From: Cacajao melanocephalus
Lineage: Eukaryota > Chordata > Mammalia > Primates > Pitheciidae
Assembly (NCBI GenBank): GCA_963573385.1
Contig: CAUYLG010065930.1
Coordinates: forward strand, 62,001 to 126,000
DNA length: 64,000 bases
Direction: 5' to 3'
Every line of letters starts with the position of its first letter. Position 1 is the stretch's first letter. Below are positions 53,336-64,000 of the stretch, one piece after another. A model generated the notes under the pieces. It was not told the origin of the DNA and did not search any database. It was given only the letters and a program-made list of their open reading frames with translations. The translations under genes and the position numbers were made by a program.

Positions 53336-53877
53336 TACCCAAGGTCTCTCTTCTGAATTTCAAATCTGCATATCTAGTTCTTTAGTTTCACCTCTATCTG
53401 GAGGTATGCACAGAAACGTTAAATTCCTCATGCCACAAATTAAATTTATAAGTTCACACACACACTCAAAAACACGGAAAAAAAGAACACCAAAAATTTG
53501 ATAAGATTTCACACACATAAGGGAATATGTCAAATGCATTAAAGAGGGTGGCAACAGGATGGAAGAGAATGAAAACACAGATGGAAAGAGGTAAAAATTA
53601 AAATTAAATACACAGGAGAGATATCTTTCACAGGTGGAGGTTGTCAATGCATTTAAGCTGAAGAGTGTGATGAATGATGCAACTCTGCACACCTATGATT
53701 GGGCCTAGTAAAAATAAAGTTGGAAGATAATCTCAATAAAATGGTTAAATGTCTGCTGGTGCCTAGGACAACATATATATCGTCAAGGCTGTATGATAGG
53801 GCCATAACTAACTTTGAAATGACATTGAAACGTAACTTGTAACCTTATAAATTGTGTAAGAAATAGTCTCAACCTTT
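53336..53877. other. Intergenic, nothing recognised
   Basis: No repeat or gene recognised. The minus frame 53360-53692 (110 residues) is hydrophobic and Ser-rich, but has no known relative or context. Confidence 0.45.
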
Positions 53878-54230
53878 ATTATGCTCTGAACGTTTATGTA
53901 CCCCAAATTTTACGTATTGAAATCCTAATCCTCAAGATGGTTATATCAAGAGGTGAGGACTCTGAGAAGTAATTAGGTCACAGGCACAGAGTTCTCATGA
54001 GTGGAATTAGTGCCCTTGTAAAGGAGATTCAACAGAGACCTCTCACCCTTTGCATCATGTGAGGTTAGAGAAGGCTTTGTCTATGAACCAGAAAGTAAAC
54101 TCTCACAAGACACCAAACTTGCCAGAACCTTGATCTTGTACTTCCCCAGACTCTAGAAATAAACACTGCTGTGTATAGACCACCCAGTTCATGATATTTT
54201 GTTATAGCGGCCCAAATGGATTAAGCCAGC
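53878..54230 (+). mobile_element. MLT1-type LTR
   Basis: 'ttatgctctgaacgtttat', 'attgaaatcctaatcctca', 'gagtggaattagtgccctt' and 'gccagaaccttgatcttgt', then 'atattttgttatagcggcc'. The order is clear MLT1. Confidence 0.88.
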
Positions 54231-55528
54231 CTTTTACTTAGTAAATCCTAGGGATTACCAAATATTCTTTTGGTCTCTGATCAATCAATCAAGGCTGTAT
54301 ACATACACACACATGCATATATAAATTATATTAAAACATATTTCTGTGTGGAAAATATTGCATATATATATATATTACATATTGTAAGACATTTTTTTCC
54401 AGAGCAAGTGTGGATATAATTTTAAGTGAAATAAAACTATTAACAATTATGAAGGTTTTGTTATTCATGATATATTTAATAGTGGTGTTTGTGTAGAGGA
54501 TGACAGTGTATGTTCACTGTTTGGTGAATGTAGTATTCATGATATCTGTCTTCTCCCAGCCCCAAAAGTACAAAAATGAATATTCAACTTTCAGGGATCA
54601 TTATCTCTCTTAATCTTTTCTCAGTTTTGCTATGGTCATGAGGGCAGCCTATAAGCCCATTGTCTGCTAAAAGTACAGATTTTAAATGTTAAAAGGGGGT
54701 GGTTTTTGTATTACATACACTTGTATCTCAGAATTTTCCTTGTCTTAGTTCCTTACCATACCTCAAAGTGTAAATGTGAAATATCTAAAATACATTTAGG
54801 ATCAAATAATTGCTATTGTTATGCTCAGAAAGTGTTTTTTTAAAAAAAAGCTTTTCGTCTTTGTTACAACTTTCCTATCAATCTTGGCTACATTTTGGTG
54901 TGTGTGGAAATAATATTATGAATAAAAGACAGCTAGGCCAAATTGATTTTTAAGAGAATTTAATGACTCATTTATAGAATCTGAATTTTTAGACTTAGTG
55001 AAAAAAATCATGCAAACTTTCATCAGTTGATGTTCTCTGTCTGAAATCAAATGTTTCTATTATACTCCTAATACCTAAAGACATTTAAAGAAACTTCCTT
55101 TAAATAGGTCTAATAATACAGACTATTTCTACATGATAAAGAGTTACAGACTATTTCTACATAATAGAAGAGCTTCCAAATGCCATATAAAGTAATTAGC
55201 TATTGTTGCTTCATGTGAAGTTGTATGAATGATGAAAACATATACATATAGTTCACTTCCCATTCAAATAATTTATAATTATATCACTACAAGATAAGAA
55301 ATATTACCATTGTGGTATCTATTTTATGTACAGAATTGTGCTTACAAAAATTATGTAAATGTATCATATACACATGTATATTTATATATCTATATTTATA
55401 TATTTACACATTAATCTGATTATACTCAATATAACATAGTATTTTACAACATCCTTAACTACAATTGTAAATAGATTTGTAAAGCTGAATACCATTCTGA
55501 TTGATAAAAACACCATAATTTTAAACAT
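54231..55528. other. Intergenic with simple repeats
   Basis: A (TA)n/(CA)n-rich stretch lies at 54298-54386. A 28-bp-period direct repeat, 'tacagactatttctacat', is at 55117-55134 and 55145-55162. AT-rich sequence lies at 55365-55410. No gene. Confidence 0.6.
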
Positions 55529-55952
55529 AAGATGAATTGTATCCCCCTCAAAAAATTGTATGTTTAAATCCTAATCCTAGTACCTCAAGTTGTGGCTTTA
55601 TTTGGAAATAGGGCTTTAGGGATGTAACTAGTTAAGATGAAGTCATACTAGGGTAGAGTGGGCCAATAACCCAATATGACTGGATTCTTTATGAATAGAA
55701 TATCACGTGAAGAGACACATATGCATTCACACTGAGAGAACGTAAGATTAGAGTTACGCTGTCACAAGCCGAGGAACTACCAGAAGCTTTGAGAAAGGCC
55801 TGAAACAAATACTTCTGTAGCACCTTCAGAGGAAATGCTCTGCTGACAGTTTGATCTTAGATTTCCAGTCTCTAGAACTTTGTGACAATAAATTTCTGTT
55901 GTTTAGGTCACTCTGTGGTACTTTGTTATAGCAGCCATAGCAAACTAATATG
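55529..55952 (+). mobile_element. MaLR/ERVL-type LTR
   Basis: 'gatgaattgtatccccctc', 'tttatttggaaatagggct', 'gacaataaatttctgttgt' and 'ggtactttgttatagcagc'. It is the plus-strand counterpart of the LTR at 6098-6546. Confidence 0.8.
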
Positions 55953-57365
55953 TCTCTATTTTTTCAACTTACTGGCTTTTGTAAGTAACAATAAATGTTA
56001 CTGTACCAAAAGGGTCATTCACCTCTCCAATTATTTTATTTTACAAAATAAACTTTATTAAAGTATAATTTACATTGAAAAAAGAAAACTGGCTCAGAGA
56101 AGTCTGAGCTATATGAGATATGCAAAATTTATCAGGCCCCAAAAGACATGACTATGGGACTTCAATCATGCCTGGTGCACTCATGAGTGGGATGGGGGAA
56201 ATTGTTTAAAGACATTTGGTTCCTGACTCACCCATTATCTACATGTTCCTGGAATTTGTGATAGAAAGAACATTGTATAGCCAATTAACACCTCATGCTA
56301 TTTTAATATAAATTCTTGGTAAACAACTTAGGAACTGCCTTTTCCTTTAAAAGCCTACTTGTAATTATTGCCAATCAGGGCACATATTCAGGGCAACTTG
56401 AATCTATGCTTCTAGTTTGCAGTTCTCAAAATTCGCTGAAATCAACTCTCTATTTACTTATATTAGCATTAATTTTTGGCTCAATTTTTTTCCCTTTAGG
56501 TTGATGTATCTGGTACAGTCTACATGTTTCAAAGTTACTCTCCTAGATTATCCAGTGTTTCTGTCTGAAAGAGATGCTTGATGGCAGCCTGAAGCCATTG
56601 CCTTCTCTGTCTTCAGAAGTCCCATTAGGTGTTGTGGGTAAGTTCTACTGAAATACGGACTTTATCCCACACTTTGATGGAAAGTCTAGACTTTATTTGG
56701 GCTCTTCTTTCAAACCACTTCTTTCTAGGATAAAGATTTTTGTTAATGTTTTCTCTGTGGGCAGATTTGGAATACAGTAAAAAACAAAACAAAACAAAAA
56801 CTGCCTTTTTTTCTGCCTCTGTCTCACAGCAGGTGGTTCATGTCAAAGTTTTTCTGCTTTTGCCTCAGGACTGGAGGTTGGGGTTAAGGTCAGGCAAAGA
56901 GCTTTCCATAGAAATTTTGCTTTTTTCACCTGTCTCACAACAGAAGGTTTGGATGAAGAGATTGGCAGTTTGGCAACAGTGGTCTTGTTTTAAATAGCAT
57001 GCTTTAAAAATTGCAGCTGCTTTCTACTGTTTAAAATTTAGGCTTGGTTTTATATTTGTCATAAACTAATTAAATGCCAGTTGGTTTTATGTACAATAGT
57101 TATTGGGTATTCTCTTTTAAATATCTAGGAAAGAGGACTCAGTTAACCCAGGACGGTCATATGCAGCAATGACCAAAATGGGGGCCCTTTGAAATTTTCT
57201 AAAATAATGTACTAATGTGTATAACTGGAAAAAGCTACTATTGGAACAAGACAAATTGAATGGGAGAACTACTTCATCTTTGTTCTGGATGAAATAAGAG
57301 ATTTGAAAAGAATTGTTTAAGAACTCTATTGTCATAAATTAGCTTAATTAAAAGCTTATGTTCAA
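55953..57365. other. Intergenic, nothing recognised
   Basis: No confident family. It has moderately low AT for the window, and short frames without context. Internal ERV sequence is possible but not shown. Confidence 0.4.
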
Positions 57366-57675
57366 GGCCAGGCACAATGGCTTACACCTATAATCCCAAC
57401 ACCTTGGGAGGTCATGGTGGGAGGTTCACTTGAGCCCAGGAGTGAACATCAGCCTAGATAACATAGTGAGAGCTTGTCTCTACAAAAAGATTAAAAACAA
57501 AAACAAAAACTAATCAGGCATGCTGGCATGCACCTGTAGTCCCAGTTACTTGGGAGGCCAAGGCAGGAGGATCACTTTAGCCTGGGACATCAAGGCTGCA
57601 ATGATCTTTAATTACATCACTGCACTCCAGCCTGAGCAACATAGTGAGACACTGTCTCTTTAAAAAAAAAAAAAA
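57366..57675 (+). mobile_element. AluJ-like element
   Basis: Old Alu. 'ggccaggcacaatggctta' opens it, 'tcacttgagcccaggagtg' marks the left arm, and an expanded (AAAAAC)n linker lies at about 57490-57510. It ends in a 14-A tail. Its high divergence and J-type positions suggest AluJ. Confidence 0.92.
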
Positions 57676-58754
57676 TTGGATATTCAGGCTATACTTTTTT
57701 GGGGGAGAAAAAAGCTATTCTGCTTTTTTCTCTTGGATCATATTTCTGTGGAATTCTTTCAGTCAACGAAAGCCTTTTAAAAAATGTTTAATACCTCTGT
57801 TTGCTTACTATCTTGTTGGCATAACTGTGCTGAGAAAAATGTAAAACTTATTTGGCCATTTATAAAGCATGAAATCTCCTCAAATTGGCTTCTCTATGTA
57901 TTCTTCCATGTTTTCCACTTATGCTTTTCCATCCCTTTGCCATTTTTGATAACACATGAAGAAATCTAAAAGAGACTTCAAATGACTCAGACTTTATGTT
58001 GAGTAAAGGAAAACATCCAGGGTCTTCTGTTTTCCTTACAGAGTTCAGTCACAGGCAGATTTCTCTCCAGTCGAAAGCTTTGCTCTCTTTTTCACTGAGT
58101 TACCTGATCTCTTTTGCTTTCAGGGTATCAGGAACTACTTCATACTGTGAGAGAGAAGTTGACTTTTGTGTGTGTTCAGCGGCTAAAAAGTCACTCGCAA
58201 AAGTTGCACTTTCAGAAATTGCTGATAGCAGTTGTAGTGAATCGGTATTACTGCAGAGGGATGCTTGTTTCTTTGTAGATTTCCCTAAGAAAGGCACATT
58301 TTGAAGACTTGGAGGCTATAGAAACACTCACCACCAAGAACTAATACTCCTGCAGGAGATGGGTTGATCACAGAGTGGGTTGATTGGTGTTGGGTCACCC
58401 ATGAGCCTTGCGGAATGTCTTCATAGTAAGGTGCACTATGGGAGCATTTTTGGCCTGTTATGGTGCTTCCCTTTTTTGGGGGACCTGGAATTCAGTGTAA
58501 AAGTAAGATCCTTGATTTTTAAAGATCTAGATGCTCTGCCTTAGAGCTGTGCCTGCTTTTAAACATGTTTAAATCTTAGGCCCTGAAAACTGTAAATGCT
58601 TTCTTTGTCCTACTCTATAAAGGGCTCAATGCTGAGGTCAGTAATCAAATTTAGAAACAAGCTAAGCAGAAAAGACCACCTATTAAACTGAATCCATCTC
58701 CAAACTATAACTTTTTAATATTTAGATGGCTGCTTTGTGTTAAAATGCATGCTC
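57676..58754. other. Intergenic, one unexplained frame
   Basis: Contains a plus-strand frame of 102 codons at 57996-58304 (Ser/Phe/Cys-rich, ending FVDFPKKGTF). I recognise no family and see no convincing promoter or splice context. It is probably a chance frame or a retroelement relic. Confidence 0.4.
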
Positions 58755-59250
58755 TGAATGAAGAGACTCCCCGGAAACAGGCTTTGTGTGAGCAACATGG
58801 CTGTTTATTCACCCGGGTTTGGACACGCTGAATCCGAAAAGAGAGTCAGTGGAGGGAGGTGGGATAGGAGTTGGTTTTATAGGTTTGGGGTAGGCATTGG
58901 AAAGTTACAGAAGTTATACTTTAGGGTGGTTTTTGCAAGCTGGGAGGGGTTCATAGGTTTGCAAGCTGGGAGGGATTCATAGGTTTGCAAGCTGGGAGGA
59001 GGTCATAGGGTCTGGAGTCACGAGGAGGTTGACCAAGGTTGGTTACAAAGTCCAATGGCCTTATCAATTGAGGCCGGAATAAGAATAATAGAAGAATGTC
59101 TCGAGTTAGTTAGGTGCCACAGGGGTTGATTATTCTTCCGCTTTTCATGGTCTTCCAGTTACTTCAGGTTTTCTAATTCCGGGAGGCCATCCAGAGGTGT
59201 ACATGTGGGTCGTAGGGGTCACCATAGCATCCATGGCTCCTTCAGTCAAC
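58755..59250 (-). mobile_element. ERV1-type solo LTR with internal tandem repeat
   Basis: 'gaacagg'-like start at 58755 (TGAATGAAGAGACTCC), then 'aggctttgtgtgagcaaca', 'gctgaatccgaaaagagag' and 'ttggttttataggtttggg' (a TATA box, CCTATAAAAC, on the minus strand). The right part, 'ccagttacttcaggttttc', resembles the U3 start of HERV-H/HERV-F-like LTRs. A 26-bp unit is repeated three times at 58935-59008. The right edge is approximate. Confidence 0.7.
58935..59008. repeat. 26-bp tandem repeat, three copies
   Basis: The unit 'gcaagctgggagggattcat' plus 'aggttt' starts at 58935, 58961 and 58987. The first two copies differ by one base, and the third is cut short and altered ('ggaggaggtcatag'). 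It lies in the U3 part of the LTR, where such repeats often act as enhancers. Confidence 0.93.
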
Positions 59251-60146
59251 CTAAAAGACCTTACACTTTTAACCTTTTTAAAAGAAATTTACATCTATAA
59301 AAAAATTCTCATGAGTCAGGGCATCTCCCTCTTTGTATCAAAACTACTAGAAAATTTTATAATGGGGAAGGTATTGCCTTAAATTGTTCAAGGCAATTTA
59401 AAATACCTTACCATTGTTCAAGATAATTATCTTGACAAACTTGTCTTGATTAGGTGTTTACTTATGCCCTTCTTTGCCTCAGCAAATAATAGTGTTTATA
59501 TGTAAGTTCTGTGCTTTTGGGGTATAAGTTTTTACCTGCGTCATGTCTTTGAAAGTGCAAATGTGAGATTGTCTAGCTAACAATTTCTTATGGCACTTGA
59601 ACAGCTAACTGAGGGATCAATAGTCTAAAAGTGGGAAAAATGTATTTGAAAATTGAAAAATGAATCTTATAAACCTATTAGGCCTGCTTGTATCTGTGTG
59701 TCTGTCCATATGTATATCTATATGTTTCATGTGTATGTAATATTTCACTACTAAAATATGTAAAAGCGCTTTAATTGATTGACGTAAAAAAGTAAATATC
59801 TGAAATCAAATATTTTATCAGAATAACAGAAACTAACTAAAATGTCTTTTAGTTCACATGACTTAGGTATATCTTTGACCAATACAACTAATTTAATATT
59901 ATCAGTTTAATAAAAATAACTCTTCTGAGTTATCAACAAAAAAGGCATGTATTTAATTTTTAGGTTTATGCTTTTATGATACTTGCCTAATATAGAGTAA
60001 CATAAAAATGGATAGTAGAAAATGTAACTTGAAATGATTGCTAGAATTTTCTAATGTCTCCTGAAATTTTCCGAACATAATTTTCAAGAATAAACTAAAT
60101 AAATGTAAATGGAATAAATAATTATAATATCGCTTCATAATGCATT
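59251..60146. other. Intergenic, nothing recognised
   Basis: AT-rich sequence. A TATGTATATC/TATATG-rich patch lies near 59705-59740. No supported feature. Confidence 0.5.
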
Positions 60147-60783
60147 TGTCAGAGGGATTTGAACCAGGGTGACTCTGTCTTGAATAGGGCTGGATAAAAT
60201 AAGCCTGAGACCTACTGGGCTGCATTCCCAGAAGTTTAGGCATTCTTGTTTACAGGATGAGATAGGAGGTCAGCACAAGATGCAGGTCGCAGAGACCTTG
60301 CTGATAAAAGAGTTTGCAGTAAAGAAGCTGGCAAAAACCCACCAAAACCAAGATCCCCAGGAAAGTGAACTCTGGTCATCCTCACTGCTCATTATATGCT
60401 AATTATAATGCATTAGCATGGTAAAACACACTCCCACCAGCATCATGACAGTTTATAAATGCCATGGCAACATCAGAACATTACCCTATGTGGTCTAAAA
60501 ATGGGAGGAACCCTCAGTTCTAGGAATAAACCACCCTTTTCCTAGAAAACCCATGAATAATCCACCCCTTGTTAAGCATATAATCAAGAAGTAACTGTAG
60601 GTATAATTAATCAGTTGAGTAGCCCATACTGCTGCTCTGCCTATGGAGTAGTCATTCTGTCATTTCTTTACTTTCTTAATAAACTTGCTTTCACTTTACT
60701 GTATGGACTCACCCCAAATTCTTTCTTGCATGAGGTCCAAGAACCCTCTCTTGGGGTCTGGATTGGGATCCCGTTCCGGTAAC
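60147..60783 (+). mobile_element. ERV1-type solo LTR
   Basis: About 640 bp starting TGTCAGAGGG and ending CCGGTAAC. The interior has 'tgactctgtcttgaatagg', 'gatgagataggaggtcagc', 'ccatggcaacatcagaaca' and 'ttcttaataaacttgcttt', with a good AATAAA near 60680 and a U5-like 'ccaagaaccctctcttggg'. I recognise the class I LTR layout but do not name the family. Confidence 0.8.
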
Positions 60784-61166
60784 CTGTTTACTTAAAAAGG
60801 ATTTTCAAATCCTTTTGATAATTTTTCACTTAGGGATTTTGCTAAGCTAAGTTAAATTATAAATGTTCATTCAATACCTAAATCATCTACAGATAAGATA
60901 TAATACTAAGACATTAATGACTAATTATGAGTTGAAGCTTATATATTTTTGGCTTCTTATTTCAGAGAAACAAATATATTTAACCCTTTAATAAATAAGT
61001 TCTATTCCACATTAAAAAATTGATCCATTAAGACAACTATGTTTCTAAATATGATAAAATGTGTATTCATAAATTGTTAGTATATAACTGATAGTTAAAA
61101 ATTACTTACTGGGGTTACTACAGGTTAAAATTCTGAGTGGTATATGATAATTAAAACTAGATATAA
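60784..61166. other. Intergenic, nothing recognised
   Basis: AT-rich sequence without a supported feature. Confidence 0.5.
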
Positions 61167-61178
61167 GAAGGAAAATGA

Positions 61179-61890
<712 letters not shown>

Positions 61891-61987
61891 GCCCCACCCG
61901 ACCCCAGGCAGTCCACAGCTGTCTGCAGAGTCTGATGGTGCAGGGGCTTGCACAGAGTTAGAGCCAGAGGAGAGAGGCCCGGCAGCC

Positions 61988-62767
61988 ATGGCAGTGGAAG
62001 GAGGAATAAAATGTGTGAAGTTCTTGCTTTACATCCTCCTGCTGGCCTTTTGTGCCTGTGCAGTGGGACTAATTGCCGTGGGTGTCTGGCACAGCTTGTC
62101 TTCAGTCAGACCATAATCCAGGGGGCTCCTCTGGCTTTCTGTTGCCTGTGGTCATCATCACAGTGGGTGTCTTCCTCTTCCTGGTGGCCTTCGTGGGCTG
62201 CTGTGGGCCCTGCAAGGAGAATTATTATCTTATGATCACGTTTGCCATCTTCCTGTCTCTTATCATGCTGGTAGAGGTGGCTGCAGCCATTGCTTGGCTG
62301 TGTGTTTAGAGATAAGATGATGTCAGAATTTAATAACTTCCAGCAGCAGATGCAGAATTACCCAAAAAACAACCACATGGCTCCAATCCTGGATAGGATG
62401 TAGGAAGATTTTAAATGCTGACTACACAGATTGGGAGAACATCCCTTCCATGTCCAAGAACTGAGTCCACGACTCCTGCAGCATCAATGTCACTAGGGAA
62501 TATGGGATTAATTTCACTGAGAAGGAGATCTATAAGGAAGGCTGTATGGAGAAGATTGGGGGCTGGCTAAGGAAAAAATGTGCTGGTAGTGGCTGTAGCA
62601 GCCCTTGGAATAGCTTTTGTCAATGTCTGGGAGTTGTCTTTGCCTGCTGCCTCGTGAAGTATGTCAGAAGTGGCTATGGGAGTCTGGTCTCTTCAGCCTC
62701 CTCATCTGGCGGAATGTAGTAGTCTCCTCCAGGGTTTTCAATTAAGCAGATTATTTTTTCAGACAAA
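61988..62767 (+). pseudogene. CD63 processed pseudogene
   Basis: Intronless copy of the tetraspanin CD63. CD63 is a four-transmembrane protein of late endosomes, lysosomes and exosomes. The start reads MAVEGGIKCVKFLLYILLLA at 61988, very close to the parent. A one-base loss near 62089 shifts the frame (stop at 62116). The second transmembrane segment is recovered in another frame (62073-62309, VGVFLFLVAFVGCCGPCKEN), and that frame stops at 62309. Later blocks match MSEFN, the YPKNNH segment and GCMEKIGGWL. About 20 bases of the first extracellular Cys motif are missing near 62418. The coding end is altered, and 3' UTR sequence continues to 'ttttcagacaaaaaaat', with the parent poly(A) signal mutated. 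Upstream bases (about 61890-61987) are probably 5' UTR. No introns, a residual A tail and several frameshifts make this a dead retrocopy. Confidence 0.93.
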
Positions 62768-64000
62768 AAAATAGATTTAATATTAATAAAACACCGATAA
62801 AAGGTAAACTTTGGTTTTCTCTTTTGGACAAGATTTTCATATAGTATTAAAAAGAGATAATAAAATATTTTCTTTATTCTTTGAATGAACTGCAAAATAA
62901 AAAAGAGGAGAGAGTTTGCCTTGTGCCATCTTTACTAGGTTTCTTGATTGTTTGAGAACTGAGTCTCCCCTCTATCAATAAGTAATGGTCTTTGCTTAAT
63001 GATATCTAAGAATAATTACTTTGGCTAATGAATGACCATTATTTTGTAGTAATTTATGCTCCTATTTTGGTATCAAGTATTCTAAATGTTAATATTTGAT
63101 ATTTCCAAATCAAATTTCAAATTCTAAAATTAAGTCTTTTGCAAAAGGAACCCATGGAAATTCAGGAAAAATATATTAGGCTTATTTGGTATGTTAAAAT
63201 TATATGGGAAACATTATCAAATAAGAAATGATATTTAATTTTCTTTGAGTTATAGTTGTATAAATGTGTTATTAATATGTGTTTCAAAATGATGTGGTAT
63301 TCCAAAATTCTGACATGTGTGGTATATTATCAGTCATAATTATAACTATGTGAAATTGTTGTACGCCACAGAAATAAGAAAATTTTCATGTCAATTGTGT
63401 CTTTAACTATGGCTACTCTAAATCTTTTGCTATCTACAGAAAATTTTTATTTTACTATGATTCTTCTCAGAACACAGTTTACAGTCAGCTAGAGTCCAAA
63501 ATTTGCTTTTTCTTCAAGAAAATTCATAGAAAGGGACCCTGACAAGTACAATTCAATGCAGGTTTCTCATAACTTTGCAAATCATATAATTAGACTAAGT
63601 ACAATCTTTCAGAGCTTTAGTACAAAAATGATTTGTCCATAAAGATTGCTAACCCAACATCAATACGAACAATAATTAATTACATGTTAGTGAACTGATA
63701 GAAAACTGAAAGGATTTGTATGACCTTTATTTTGAAACAATGCTGATTTTTAAAAATATTAAGTTTTCTAGAGTCAAGAAAACTTTTTCCTTTGAGCTAT
63801 CTGTAGCTAACAGCAATTGGGTAAAGTATACTTTTGTGAAAAAAATTCAAACATTTTTTTTTCTCTATGCGTGGTTTATCCAGAATTCAGAACTATTTTT
63901 TATTTTATTTTAATTTTGTAATTTTATAGCAATTTAGTTACTTTTTGTAATAGGACATATTGGATACACTGATTATTTTATCAGGGCTTTGACTAAAATG
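62768..64000. other. Intergenic, nothing recognised
   Basis: Very AT-rich sequence to the end of the window. No repeat, exon-like frame or RNA gene is supported. Confidence 0.5.

Overview
This window is AT-rich, repeat-dense primate DNA, almost certainly human or a close relative. Evidence for this is the many Alu elements with poly(A) tails and target-site duplications, L1PA/L1PB-type LINE-1 copies, THE1/MST/MLT MaLR retroviral LTRs, other ERV LTRs, and old MIR, L2 and hAT fragments. There is no bacterial gene organisation. Most open frames in the window are chance frames or pieces of dead retroelements.

The only convincing host protein-coding content is three plus-strand exons, at 2986-3147, 14028-14196 and 20607-20819. 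They have consensus AG/GT borders and compatible splice phases, and the last ends in a stop codon. I read them as the last three exons of CFAP47 (Xp21.1; formerly CXorf22/CXorf59/CXorf30), a large sperm-flagellum/cilium protein built of repeated Ig/ASH-like beta domains. The rest of that gene would lie left of base 1. A short 3' UTR with an AATAAA at 21120 follows.

Layout: 1-2985 is intron with old L1 and one Alu. 3148-14027 is an intron filled by minus-strand L1 pieces, an LTR and three Alus. 14197-20606 is an intron dominated by a 4.3-kb plus-strand L1 with a broken ORF2. 20820-21150 is the 3' UTR, which is followed by an L1 fragment flanked by a 43-bp duplication of the poly(A)-signal region.

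21700-64000 is intergenic. It holds a MaLR cluster (26217-33080), rearranged L1 copies (36310-38010 and 43950-46500), a 4.2-kb minus-strand MaLR provirus with three nested insertions (48833-52997), several ERV LTRs (43 kb, 53 kb, 58.8 kb, 60.2 kb), and a processed pseudogene of the tetraspanin CD63 (about 61.99-62.77 kb).

I found no tRNA, snRNA, rRNA, CRISPR or operon-like feature, and no credible undescribed functional system. The interesting signals are architectural: a duplicated polyadenylation region at the end of the host gene, inverted L1 copies, and deep nesting of retroelements. Repeat family names come from recognising consensus-like sequence, so subfamily calls are approximate.
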